NCBI RefSeq assembly: GCF_900099995.1
Contig: NZ_FNCZ01000013.1
Location: forward strand, 1-64,000
Direction: 5' to 3'
From: Winogradskyella thalassocola
GTDB lineage: Bacteria > Bacteroidota > Bacteroidia > Flavobacteriales > Flavobacteriaceae
Length of the DNA: 64,000 bases
Shown here: piece by piece, positions 35,058-44,284 of the stretch
How the letters are laid out: each line of letters opens with the position of its first letter
Position numbering within the stretch: the stretch's first letter is position 1
Made by a program: the position numbers and the translations under genes
The notes under the pieces: generated by a model
Database searches by the model: none
What the model was told of the DNA's origin: nothing
The model's input: only the letters and a program-made list of their open reading frames with translations

Positions 35058-36563
35058 TTAGTTTTTAGTTGGAATTATTATTGTTTGAATAGCTTGTTGA
35101 TTAATTATTACGCTTACTGTTTCTTCACCTAGAGTTAACATAAAATCTTTTGATTCTTTACCCTCATTGAATATCACAACAGCAATAGTTCCGTCAGGGT
35201 TTTTAGCTGCAGCAACCATTAAGTCTTTTTCTGCATTTTCAACGCCAATAACCTCAGCTCCTGGTCTAATGTATTTACTAAAATGCGCCATGGTGTAATA
35301 CAATGGCGTAAAGTAAACTTCGTCAGCATCCGGATCTACAATTACTGGTGCCACACACCAATTCTCAAACCAGTTTGGACCACCTTGACGATCTAAAACC
35401 ATGTTCCAATCTACCCAACCATCTACCCAATTGTTTAGACAACCAATAATATCTCTTGCGTAACGGTTTACTGGCGCGTATTTTGGGTGTAAATGTTTGT
35501 CTTCTGGCGACGCCCAATCCCAACCCCAATCTGTAGCTTCTTTTTTCCAATACCAAGCATCATCTTGCCACATCGGAATTTCAGAATCTACGCAACCTTC
35601 AGTTTCAATAAGATATTTATCGGGTGCTTTGTTATGTGCGTATTGCAATTCTTCTGGTAAATAATCATACGTACTCTCATACCAATGCACAGCTAATCCT
35701 GCAAAATATTTTGAAGAGGCTTCATCTTTATACATGGCATCTACCCATTCTTTTATACCTTTTCTGTTTTGGTCGTATCCTAGAATATTGACTTTACCGA
35801 ATCCATCAACTTCTAATTTTGGACCTAAATGGTTTTGAACAAAGTCTGTTTCTTCTTCTGGTGAAAAGTGCATACTTTCCCAATTATTCCCATTTCCGTG
35901 TGGTTCATTAACGGGTGTTAAACCCCAAATATCAATGCCTTCAGCTTTATACGCCTCTAAGTATTTAGAAAAATAAAGGGCGAATGCATCGTAATATTTT
36001 GGCAATAATTTTCCACCAACATACTCCTTGTTATCCTTCATCCATGGTGGTGATGTCCAAGGTGATGCAATAATGCTAAAGCCATCTTTTGAAATAGCCT
36101 GAGCGTCTTTAATCATTGGAATTAAATCATCACGATCTTCTTCAATGTTGAAACTTTTCATTTCCATATCATCTGCTACAGGTGCATAAGTATAGTTATT
36201 TAATGAAAAATCACAAGACGCAATATGTGTTCTTGTTAATGAATAACGTGCACCCTCTTCAGCAAAATAAGCTTGAAGAATAGTATCGCGGTTTTTCTTA
36301 CTTAACTTATTTAATAAGTAAGCCGAAGATTCTGTAAACGAACCACCAAAACCTGTGATGGTTTGAAACTTTTGTTCTGGTAATAATTTTATAACCGCTG
36401 ACGAATCAACTTTTGAAAATTCGGTGATTCTAGTCAGTTTATGTCCACTTTCTGAAGTTTCATAAATTTCAACTTCTAAGCTTTTACTTTCTTTTTTTTC
36501 AGAAGTACAACTCATTACTGTAAGGATTAAGAGTGGAAATATGCTATATCTTGATGTTTTCAT
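35058..36563 (-). CDS. GH30 family glycosidase, lipoprotein (probable beta-1,6-glucosidase/glucanase)
   Basis: A 501-residue lipoprotein (lipobox Cys19, followed by TSEKKE) with a TIM barrel plus C-terminal beta-sandwich. The GH30 sites are the acid/base Glu220 in GLTPVNEPHG and the nucleophile Glu322 in LIETEGCVDSE. The N-terminal ITGFGGSFTESSAY is the conserved GH30 opening. Members in laminarin loci remove beta-1,6-linked glucose side chains. The Lys/Ser-rich residues after the Cys lack the acidic surface-export pattern, so a periplasmic location is more likely. It forms an operon with the MFS transporter. Confidence 0.9.
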   Translation of the reverse strand: MKTSRYSIFPLLILTVMSCTSEKKESKSLEVEIYETSESGHKLTRITEFSKVDSSAVIKLLPEQKFQTITGFGGSFTESSAYLLNKLSKKNRDTILQAYFAEEGARYSLTRTHIASCDFSLNNYTYAPVADDMEMKSFNIEEDRDDLIPMIKDAQAISKDGFSIIASPWTSPPWMKDNKEYVGGKLLPKYYDAFALYFSKYLEAYKAEGIDIWGLTPVNEPHGNGNNWESMHFSPEEETDFVQNHLGPKLEVDGFGKVNILGYDQNRKGIKEWVDAMYKDEASSKYFAGLAVHWYESTYDYLPEELQYAHNKAPDKYLIETEGCVDSEIPMWQDDAWYWKKEATDWGWDWASPEDKHLHPKYAPVNRYARDIIGCLNNWVDGWVDWNMVLDRQGGPNWFENWCVAPVIVDPDADEVYFTPLYYTMAHFSKYIRPGAEVIGVENAEKDLMVAAAKNPDGTIAVVIFNEGKESKDFMLTLGEETVSVIINQQAIQTIIIPTKN

Positions 36564-36629
36564 ATCTTGATTTTGCTTTAGTTAATTGTTTTTTATAAAT
36601 TTTTGAGTGATCTTAAAAACACTCCTAAA

Positions 36630-36645
36630 GTCCCCTCAAGGGGAC
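36630..36645. repeat. Small inverted repeat in the GH30-GH-A gap
   Basis: GTCCCC-TCAA-GGGGAC, a 6-bp GC-rich stem with a tetraloop in an AT-rich 147-base gap. Short GC palindromes of this look are often dispersed intergenic repeats in flavobacteria; a second copy is not present in this window. It may also stabilise the mRNA ends. Confidence 0.4.
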
Positions 36646-36710
36646 AATTCTAATGTTTAATAATGAGGTTTTACTATTTTATTAAGTGGTGTCATTAACA
36701 TTCAAAAAAA

Positions 36711-37760
36711 TTATTCCTTATTTACATTCGTATAAATGTCTTTTACAACATCAAATACTTTTTTCTTGTTTCTATCGATATCAACGATGCCCCAAAATTC
36801 TTCATTCGGACTACCATCAAAAGGCACTCCTGTACTATTTGGCGCTGTTCCTCCTGTATCTTGCACTTCGTTATTTCCTGCTTTCCACCAACCATCTGTA
36901 AACTGAAATAAGGTAACCCCAGAACAAATATCTTGGCCATTAAAGGTCGCTTTTAAAATAATATCTGTAGCATCAGCTTGTGCCAACTCGTTAATGCCTT
37001 CCTCATAGCCATCTTTGGCAATTTGCATATAACTATCTGCGCCTGTTTCTGCCAAATACATCGGTTTTGTACTGACGTCTTTCCACTCCTTAAAAATGGT
37101 TTCTGGTCTTACAGAACGGTACACATTCATGCCCCAAACATCTATATTTGGACTCATAGATAATGCTAGTTCTTTTGGCAAATCTCCATGTGCTGTGGCT
37201 ACGGGATGTGAAGGATCGTTAACATGAATAACTGCTGCTGCGTCGTTCATGGCTTTGTACCAATTCTTAACATCTCCATCAAACCATTCTGGATGGTAAT
37301 TATATTCATTACCTAATTCCCACATTAAAATGGCATTGTGATTTTTAAATTTATTAACGTAATCTATAAACGACCCTGAGAAAATATCATTTTTACCTCC
37401 TTGCTTATAACCAAATCCAATAATTACTTTTAGTCCTGCTTCATTGATTTCATCAAGTACACTTTGGTCTTCAATTGGCGAATAAACTCTAATGGTATTA
37501 ATGCCTGCTTCCACCATTAATTCTAAATCCTGAGTTAAGGTTCCGAAATCTCTTTTAGTAGATTTTCCTTTTGGTACGGGATGATAGCAGATACCTTTTA
37601 TAAGATAAGACTCATCATTAACCATTAATTGTCTTCCAGAAACTGAAACGATGTCACTAATTTCTACAACTTCAGAAACAGGTACGTCTTCTTTTTTTGT
37701 TTCATTTTTACACGATACAAAAGCAGCTAAAACAACGGTTAAGAATAAAAGGTTTTTCAT
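36711..37760 (-). CDS. Clan GH-A glycosidase lipoprotein, family unassigned
   Basis: A 349-residue lipoprotein (Cys17, followed by KNETKKED). A single TIM barrel starts at about residue 45 with YLIKGICYHP and GINTIRVYSP, a pattern shared with GH2, GH5 and GH72 barrels. The acid/base is Glu152 in MWELGNEYNYHP and the nucleophile is Glu239 in YLAETGADSY, seven strands apart as expected. A W-rich loop near 285-297 (FQFTDGWWKAGN) resembles substrate-binding loops of GH2/GH5 enzymes. No N-terminal sandwich domains are present, so it is not a full GH2. Placed between GH30 and GH17, it probably acts on laminarin oligosaccharides in the periplasm. Confidence 0.8.
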   Translation of the reverse strand: MKNLLFLTVVLAAFVSCKNETKKEDVPVSEVVEISDIVSVSGRQLMVNDESYLIKGICYHPVPKGKSTKRDFGTLTQDLELMVEAGINTIRVYSPIEDQSVLDEINEAGLKVIIGFGYKQGGKNDIFSGSFIDYVNKFKNHNAILMWELGNEYNYHPEWFDGDVKNWYKAMNDAAAVIHVNDPSHPVATAHGDLPKELALSMSPNIDVWGMNVYRSVRPETIFKEWKDVSTKPMYLAETGADSYMQIAKDGYEEGINELAQADATDIILKATFNGQDICSGVTLFQFTDGWWKAGNNEVQDTGGTAPNSTGVPFDGSPNEEFWGIVDIDRNKKKVFDVVKDIYTNVNKE

Positions 37761-37763
37761 TAT

Positions 37764-39056
37764 TTAATCTTTTTGGTACTCTGTGTTTGGAACTAATACG
37801 TCCTTCATTAAGTCGTCGAGATTGCCATTATAGGTTTTGGTTATTGAATTACCATCTCTAGTTAAACCTTCAAAAACACCTTCATCGACCATATTCCATA
37901 AGGGATATTTTGCTTCTCCTTTTAAATTTATTAGTCCGAAGTGATTTTCTGAACCCAAAGGATTTTGTCCATCCTTCCATTGTTCATCAAAAGCTTCAAA
38001 ATAGAAACATGAAATTTTTTCCTTATTAGTCCATTCGCGTAGGTGCTTGTAATACAATCCTTGCTTATATTCATCTGTCGCTCTAGAACCCTTTTTTCCA
38101 TACTGACCATTAGATACTGATGCCCAACCTGTTTCACCAATATGGATTGGTTTATTGACTCCAATACTCGTCATATAGTTTGACACACTATCATACTGTC
38201 TTTTTGCAAAATCTAAAGCACGCAACATAGCTGCATCAACCTTTTCTTTATCCGATAAGTTTTCTTCGTTTTCTGGAACTTTCCAAAAGTCAGAGTTATA
38301 ATGCGATTGGTGATATGGATAGGTATGCATCGAAATATAATCGACGGCATGGGCTATTTTTTCTAAATCCTCTGTATGGTAACTTGGATCGCCTCCTCCC
38401 CAAGAAGAGAAATCATCTGAGCTTGTAATCCATAAATCTTGTGATAGTTCACCAGCCTTCTTTAAATCTTGAAGATGATTTACCCATTTTAAAATAATCC
38501 AAGGTTCTACATAATAACTTGTAGCCCATTTTACCATAGCTTCGTTTCCGACAGCTAAAACTTTTACAATATCTGGATATTGCTTAGCCAACTCAACCGC
38601 TGTATTTACTTCAACAGGATTTCGTTCGCTCTCTGCGTTATGATTTGGTTCTCCATGCTCCCATGTGAAAGCATTTTGGCAATCGATCCAAATTCCGAGC
38701 ATAACATACATTTCGAAAGTAGTATCATCTTTTTTTAGTTCTGTTATTGCTTTAAGAACGTTTTCGGCTTGTGCAAAATGAACATTATAAGTTCTTATGA
38801 CTTTTATGCCCATTGCGCTTAGGATTTTCATATCGTCTTTAAGCTCTGGGATTGTGGGTTGCGCTTCCCTTTGTTTTTCTCTGTAACCTCCGTAAGAAAT
38901 TGCCAAATATTCCGGATTACCTAATATATCTTTTGCACTCAAAATTGGTTTTTCTTTTACGGGTTTTGCGTTACTTGCTTCCTTGTTAGCATCCTTACAT
39001 GAAATGACAAGTAGCATTGCAAAAACATATACTCCAAATTTTAAAATATCTTTCAT
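37764..39056 (-). CDS. GH17 family beta-1,3-glucanase, lipoprotein
   Basis: A 430-residue lipoprotein (lipobox Cys20, then KDANKEAS). The catalytic pair is Glu172 in LAVGNEAMVK and Glu308 in IHIGETGWASV; the GNE and ETGW motifs define GH17. Compared with plant-type GH17 it carries extra segments (SERNPVEV, DDFSSWGGGDPSYH) and a C-terminal extension. Marine flavobacterial GH17 enzymes of this size attack unbranched laminari-oligosaccharides after debranching. It lies 3 bases from the next gene and 14 bases from GH149, in the same operon. Confidence 0.88.
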   Translation of the reverse strand: MKDILKFGVYVFAMLLVISCKDANKEASNAKPVKEKPILSAKDILGNPEYLAISYGGYREKQREAQPTIPELKDDMKILSAMGIKVIRTYNVHFAQAENVLKAITELKKDDTTFEMYVMLGIWIDCQNAFTWEHGEPNHNAESERNPVEVNTAVELAKQYPDIVKVLAVGNEAMVKWATSYYVEPWIILKWVNHLQDLKKAGELSQDLWITSSDDFSSWGGGDPSYHTEDLEKIAHAVDYISMHTYPYHQSHYNSDFWKVPENEENLSDKEKVDAAMLRALDFAKRQYDSVSNYMTSIGVNKPIHIGETGWASVSNGQYGKKGSRATDEYKQGLYYKHLREWTNKEKISCFYFEAFDEQWKDGQNPLGSENHFGLINLKGEAKYPLWNMVDEGVFEGLTRDGNSITKTYNGNLDDLMKDVLVPNTEYQKD

Positions 39057-39070
39057 GTTGAGTTTTTATA

Positions 39071-42000
39071 TTATTTCTTTACAGATACTACAATTTTATT
39101 AACCTCACCTGTACGATTGAAAATTTTATCGCTTGTTTTTGCATCAAGTTTTAAATCCTCAAATTTCACAGAAGAACCATCATTGTATATCACTTCAATT
39201 TTATTTTCGTCTTTCAGTTTATAAATAATTGGCACTTGACAGTACGTAAAACAAAGAGATCCTTTTTCGAGTTCAATCGTTTTTAACGCTTTATTGATGT
39301 TTGTATAATGAAAGTCTTTAGAATCTTTTAAAAACTCTTCAGTTCTTAATAATCTTGGATTAAAAAAGAGTTTTCCATGGTCTACAAAAACGCCTAATTC
39401 CCCAAAACGACATAACACATCTTCTTTAACCTGACCTGTCATTCCTGGTTGTTGTGCTCCTTTTCCACCTGGTGTGTGTGAATAGGGATCTGTTGGAAAC
39501 GCACCATATAATTCTGGTGATTTATGCGCTCCAATCCCTTCATTAATTTCGTAATAATGCTCTAATAATCTACCGATAGTTTCTTCACTCTCATTGTTAT
39601 TTACAGCTACTAAACAGTTTTCTTGTACTGCTAATAACAATTTGGAAACCATGTGCCAATAAATAGACCCTAATCCTTCGTAGCCATAGAAAGTACCTGA
39701 ACGACCCGTAAATGATTTGTGATCGAACATCTCTTCAAAAATGTCTAATAACAATGGTTTTTCAGCTTCAATTAAGGCATCATATTGCCCATCTGGTAAG
39801 TTTTGTAATGCTGCTTTTAAACTGTCTGCATTATTAAAAGTACCGTTAAAGTGGTATTGACCAATACTATCTTTTTCTATAATCTGCGTATTTCCATCAG
39901 CAATCAATTGCTTTAATAATTGAGACTTCTCAACGGACTGCGCAGGAATATTATTTTTATCTACAAACCGTGATAATTGTTTATTTGGATATAAAATATA
40001 ACTGTATTGATCTGCTCTAAATAGCGCACTTGCTTTTAACGCATCCAATAAAGTTAAAGTCTCTTTTGGCTCTAAATAACCTGAACTTAAAACAGCCACT
40101 TGCCCTTCTAACATTTCTGGTAAGTAAGAAATTGAAACTTCAGTGTCATTTTTAACCGTCATTAAGTTGTAAGCGTGATATAAATTATCTGCGCGCTTAT
40201 TAGCTTTAATCGTATGGTCTAAATACTGTTTTAATACGTTGAAAAATTCCAATAAATCAGCTTTTGAAATTGCTGCTTTATCACTTGTAAATCCTGCTTC
40301 ATAGATTTTTAATCTATAATCACTTCCGGCAGTACCTAAACCATCTAAAATAGTTTTCCGTTCTGTATCCGATACGTTTCCTGATAACACTGCGGCATTA
40401 GCATTCAATGTTGAAACGACACTCTCAAAGAACGTTTTTAGCTCAATTGAAAGGTTATATTCTGTCTCTGATGCATTTTCTACAATACCTTCAAAGAAAT
40501 TGATAAATCGTCTTAAATAATATAAGGTTACCATCGACACTCCGTTACCCACTAATGCGTTGTTGGCATCGTTCCATTCTGGTCGTTGTGTATTTAACCA
40601 AATGCCTCCTTCTGGAATAAAATTAGACACTTTAGCTAAAACTGTAGCTAATAGTTTTTCGATTAAATTGACTTTATGGATGAAGTAATTCTCATCTCTC
40701 AATAAAGCACCATCGGCACCTAATCTTTCTTTTACTAGGTTGATTTTATTATGTAACTCGTGATCAAAATCAATAGTATCCTTAGGATTATTTAAGGTGT
40801 CTTGATAACTCTTAATCTTATAAGGTACGTTCGCATACACAAATACATCTTGCGTAAAACTGTCCGATAATTTATGAGGATAATGTTTCTCAATAAACTC
40901 TAAAAACTTCAATAAGTAAATGATTTGATGATCTCCCCAATACCCAATGTAAGACCATGGGTCATCTTCTTCAATCGCTTCCCAATCAAATCCATCTTTT
41001 GTAACACGGTAAGGATTATACCCTTCAAAAGTCGTCGCGTTAAAAAACTTATGAATCATCCCTTCCATAAAAGCAGGATAAGAATGCGCCAGTGTTTCCC
41101 AATTTTGGAAAATATCTCTCCAGTTACCTTCGTAATCTAAGATTTTAGACCCATCTATTTCACTACGTGTGTTGATAGAAAACTTGTTCCAAGGTCGACT
41201 TGGATCTCCATGTCTTCTACTAAATTTTAAGGGTAAATATTCGTAACATAATCTTTTGAAATTGCTATCATCATCTTCATCAGCAATGTCTTTTATATAA
41301 TCTACCTTAAAAAGGTCTGGTAAATTATTTAAAATATCTTCTTTACTTTTTGAAACCTTTACATTGGCCTTAGCCATATATTTAAGAAAGTCTTCTTTTT
41401 CGATTTGATAATCATCATCAAAAATTCCACCTCTCATAATGTTGAAAAGCGTATTGGCGAAATGTCTTGTATTTCTTAATTGGTCATCTCCTAATTGAAT
41501 ACCATCAGAAGCTCCAACGAGTTGTAAAAGGTTTTTTGTACCAGCATCTATGTCCTCTTGAATAAGTTCTTCAAGATTACTATTGCTTTTTATTTTTTCA
41601 GAAATAGTGTTAATCGCACTAATTGTTTGGTTGACGTTTGCCACAAACATCCAGCTGCTTTCTACATTTGGTTCTAAACTTAAATCCTTAGACACAAAAT
41701 AAGCTCCTTTTTCAGCTCTAATATCTTCTTCTTGAGAAATGGCTTTACCTTCTCTGAAGTTATTTAACTGTAAAGAGGATATTAAATGTGTAGGATTATC
41801 TATTCCTGAAAACCAAACGGTATTCGCTTTCAACGCTTCACTTGGTTCTGCTTTATCTACAATTATTGCACTCAAAGCAAAAATACCAATGCCAGAATCC
41901 GTTTCTAATTCACACTTTTTGTAAGCATCAATTAAATTACTCGTCGCATTTTGAAAAACGGATGTTAAACCATACGGCAAAACATTTTGAATCCCATCTA

Positions 42001-42532
42001 AAATAGTCAACTCAATTTTTTTACTCGAATTATTTATAATATTGGCTTTTCTAACAAATCCAAATTGGTCACTAGTGTTCCATTCGTATCTAAACGTCAA
42101 TTTTAAATCTTCGTTTATTTCTTCAAAAAGCAACTTATTACCGTAACTATTTTTATAAAGATTTCTCTTAGTTGCATAAACACCTTGGTAGCGGTTTGAA
42201 AACGGCTCCCATAAAAAGGTCTTATCATCTTTATGAACCTGAACTATTGTTTTACTACCAGTGGTTTCTAAAGATTCCGTTATTTTATCATCTGTATAAT
42301 ATGGAAACAATGCATTATTTGCATCTTTTCTACCAGCTGTTAAGGCTCCATTACTGGAAATAAACATCCAGTGATTAGAATTACTTACGAGACTCATAAA
42401 AAAGGGTCTCATTTTATCACTGTTAGAGATTTTGTAGTAGTCTTCATTATGAAGTGATACAAGTTCTCCTTTGACTTCAAACTCATCATTTGAAGCTCTA
42501 TTTTTTCCTATATATATGGGTTTTTTTGTCAT
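39071..42532 (-). CDS. GH149 family beta-1,3-oligoglucan phosphorylase
   Basis: A 1153-residue cytoplasmic protein (no signal peptide) with the size and architecture of GH149/GH94-type phosphorylases: an N-terminal beta-sandwich (about 1-300), a helical linker, an (alpha/alpha)6 barrel (about 340-900) and a C-terminal domain. Segments such as NHWMFISSNGALTAGRKDAN, RRHGDPSRPWNKFSI, WSYIGYWGDHQIIYLLKFLE and RPEWNDANNALVGNG are visible; the Asp in WND (residue 655) corresponds to the general acid of GH94 phosphorylases. GH149 enzymes cleave beta-1,3-glucans with phosphate to give glucose-1-phosphate. No GH3 beta-glucosidase is encoded here, so this may be the main route for the final steps. Confidence 0.85.
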   Translation of the reverse strand: MTKKPIYIGKNRASNDEFEVKGELVSLHNEDYYKISNSDKMRPFFMSLVSNSNHWMFISSNGALTAGRKDANNALFPYYTDDKITESLETTGSKTIVQVHKDDKTFLWEPFSNRYQGVYATKRNLYKNSYGNKLLFEEINEDLKLTFRYEWNTSDQFGFVRKANIINNSSKKIELTILDGIQNVLPYGLTSVFQNATSNLIDAYKKCELETDSGIGIFALSAIIVDKAEPSEALKANTVWFSGIDNPTHLISSLQLNNFREGKAISQEEDIRAEKGAYFVSKDLSLEPNVESSWMFVANVNQTISAINTISEKIKSNSNLEELIQEDIDAGTKNLLQLVGASDGIQLGDDQLRNTRHFANTLFNIMRGGIFDDDYQIEKEDFLKYMAKANVKVSKSKEDILNNLPDLFKVDYIKDIADEDDDSNFKRLCYEYLPLKFSRRHGDPSRPWNKFSINTRSEIDGSKILDYEGNWRDIFQNWETLAHSYPAFMEGMIHKFFNATTFEGYNPYRVTKDGFDWEAIEEDDPWSYIGYWGDHQIIYLLKFLEFIEKHYPHKLSDSFTQDVFVYANVPYKIKSYQDTLNNPKDTIDFDHELHNKINLVKERLGADGALLRDENYFIHKVNLIEKLLATVLAKVSNFIPEGGIWLNTQRPEWNDANNALVGNGVSMVTLYYLRRFINFFEGIVENASETEYNLSIELKTFFESVVSTLNANAAVLSGNVSDTERKTILDGLGTAGSDYRLKIYEAGFTSDKAAISKADLLEFFNVLKQYLDHTIKANKRADNLYHAYNLMTVKNDTEVSISYLPEMLEGQVAVLSSGYLEPKETLTLLDALKASALFRADQYSYILYPNKQLSRFVDKNNIPAQSVEKSQLLKQLIADGNTQIIEKDSIGQYHFNGTFNNADSLKAALQNLPDGQYDALIEAEKPLLLDIFEEMFDHKSFTGRSGTFYGYEGLGSIYWHMVSKLLLAVQENCLVAVNNNESEETIGRLLEHYYEINEGIGAHKSPELYGAFPTDPYSHTPGGKGAQQPGMTGQVKEDVLCRFGELGVFVDHGKLFFNPRLLRTEEFLKDSKDFHYTNINKALKTIELEKGSLCFTYCQVPIIYKLKDENKIEVIYNDGSSVKFEDLKLDAKTSDKIFNRTGEVNKIVVSVKK

Positions 42533-42618
42533 CGGTAATTTAATATTCTAATCGTATATTTTTTAAGATATACTATAACTAGCGTTTACTATAAATGAAT
42601 GCTTAATAAAACTTTTAA

Positions 42619-42643
42619 AAGGTCGAGCTATTAGCTCGACCTT
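42619..42643 (-). terminator. Hairpin between the GH16 and GH149 genes
   Basis: A 12-bp near-perfect stem (AAGGTCGAGCTA/TAGCTCGACCTT). Read on the - strand it is followed by TTTT. It lies 37 bases after the GH16 stop, and probably ends or attenuates the susC-susD-SGBP-GH16 transcript. GH149 and the downstream genes would then need their own promoter within 42533-42618, where I found no clear consensus. Confidence 0.7.
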
Positions 42644-42679
42644 AAAAAACAACTAATTCAAACAAATATTTATTCTTTA

Positions 42680-44272
42680 TTATTGATATACTCTTATATA
42701 ATCAACTTCCATTGAATCTTCTGTAAATGCAGAATCAATATCTCCTCCTAAAGTCCCACCCATTGCGACATTCATTATAAAAAAGAAGTCTGCGTTAAAA
42801 GGGAAATCAGGATTATTAGTTAAGGTTACTACAGGCACATCGTCAACAGTAATTTTTATAGAAGCTGCACTCCATTCTATACCGTAAATATGGAATTCAG
42901 TTGCTGTATCGGCAACATCTAAAGATTCACCATAGCTAGCGCCTGCATTGGTTCCATTATCAAACCAATGGAAAGTCCCTATTGTTCTACTTTTATCCCA
43001 GCCAACTTGCTCCATAATATCCATTTCACCACTTTCTGGCCAACCTACAGTCTCATTATTTGCACCTAACATCCAAAGTGCTGGCCAAGTCCCTTCAGCA
43101 GAAGGTAGCTTAGCTCTAATCTCTACTTTTCCATACGTAAATTCCTGAAGTCCTTCAGATTTAATTCGTGCTGATGTATAGCCACCATTTCCAGTTGCTT
43201 TTGCAGTGATTTTTAAGAAACCATCTTCTACAATTACGTTTTCAGCATTATCCGTATAATTTTGAAGTTCCCAATTTCCCCAACCATCATCACCAGTACC
43301 TAAATCGTAAGTCCAATTTGCTGGATCAGGTGCTCCGTTTGTATCAAATTCATCAGCCCAAACCAATGTATAATCAGTACCGGCTTCTTCTTCTGAAGTT
43401 AATATTACAAACCATGCGTTAGTATCAGTTCCTATAATTTTCAACATCATTTCTGTAGCTGATCTTTCTAAAATTTGATAGCTATGATTACCACCAACAT
43501 AAAACCCTAAATACCCTTTATCTGCAAAAGACAATGTTTCTTGTCCACCTGGCGCTGTTAACGTCCATGTATCATCGAAATTAGGTAATGGGTAACTTTC
43601 ATACTCGCCACCTGGATTTGCTGTCCATGGTGTTCCAAAATCTTGATCCATAGGACCACTTTGTCCAAAGGCAGTATCATTAGTAATATAGTTAACGGTT
43701 CCATCTGAGTTAAATACTAATCTATCATCATAGACTCCCAAGCCAACTTTGTCAAAAGGTGGAGCAGCCCACCAATCTGGTGTTACAGCATCCGCTGGGC
43801 CAACTCCTAAGTGACCAGTAGTTTCAGCTTTAACTCTCCATGTTTTAGATCCATCTCCATATAACATCTCTGTTAAATCTGCAGGTGGAGAATAATCTGC
43901 AAATACTTCTACATCAATAGTTGTAGACGTTGAATTACCAGCAGTACCAATGGCTATAACTGTTACAGTATACGTATGGACACCCTGTGTCGTAAAACTA
44001 AGAGATGTTGTTCCTAAAGGTGCAAGTTCTTGACTTCCACCATTAGAATATTTATAAGTAATTGCGTTATCTGCCGTTGCCGTAAAATTAACTACACCAG
44101 TACCATCTCCATAAGGGTTGGTAGCATCCAGACCGACTATTTCTGCAGAAACTTGTAAGTTAGTAGGAGCGGTTATATCACCAAATTCGTAGTTTTCTTC
44201 TTCACAACTTACCATCAACGTAAGTGATAGGAAAAAAAGCATTACATATTTTAAATTTTTCATGTTCTTCAT
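42680..44272 (-). CDS. GH16 laminarinase, surface lipoprotein
   Basis: A 530-residue endo-beta-1,3-glucanase. Lipobox Cys23 is followed by EEENYE, an acidic surface-export pattern. Domains: a PKD-like/Ig-like module (about 35-125), a module with W..LGVGP, WW and YDD (about 133-297) that is also found twice in the next gene, and a GH16 catalytic domain (about 300-530). The catalytic motif SGEMDIMEQ gives nucleophile Glu416, assisting Asp418 and acid/base Glu421, matching the bacterial laminarinase pattern E.D.ME. It cuts laminarin at the cell surface for SusCD import. Confidence 0.92.
   Translation of the reverse strand: MKNMKNLKYVMLFFLSLTLMVSCEEENYEFGDITAPTNLQVSAEIVGLDATNPYGDGTGVVNFTATADNAITYKYSNGGSQELAPLGTTSLSFTTQGVHTYTVTVIAIGTAGNSTSTTIDVEVFADYSPPADLTEMLYGDGSKTWRVKAETTGHLGVGPADAVTPDWWAAPPFDKVGLGVYDDRLVFNSDGTVNYITNDTAFGQSGPMDQDFGTPWTANPGGEYESYPLPNFDDTWTLTAPGGQETLSFADKGYLGFYVGGNHSYQILERSATEMMLKIIGTDTNAWFVILTSEEEAGTDYTLVWADEFDTNGAPDPANWTYDLGTGDDGWGNWELQNYTDNAENVIVEDGFLKITAKATGNGGYTSARIKSEGLQEFTYGKVEIRAKLPSAEGTWPALWMLGANNETVGWPESGEMDIMEQVGWDKSRTIGTFHWFDNGTNAGASYGESLDVADTATEFHIYGIEWSAASIKITVDDVPVVTLTNNPDFPFNADFFFIMNVAMGGTLGGDIDSAFTEDSMEVDYIRVYQ
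43385..43849 (-). repeat. Shared W-LGVGP-WW module in the GH16 protein
   Basis: It codes residues about 142-296 of GH16: TWRVKAETTGHLGVGPA, WWAAPP, YDDRLVFNSDGTVNY. The same pattern occurs in both copies of the surface binding protein, but this copy lacks their four Cys and has a longer insert after the second half. It is probably a distant third copy of one binding module. Confidence 0.65.
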
Positions 44273-44284
44273 GTTTTTCTTTTA

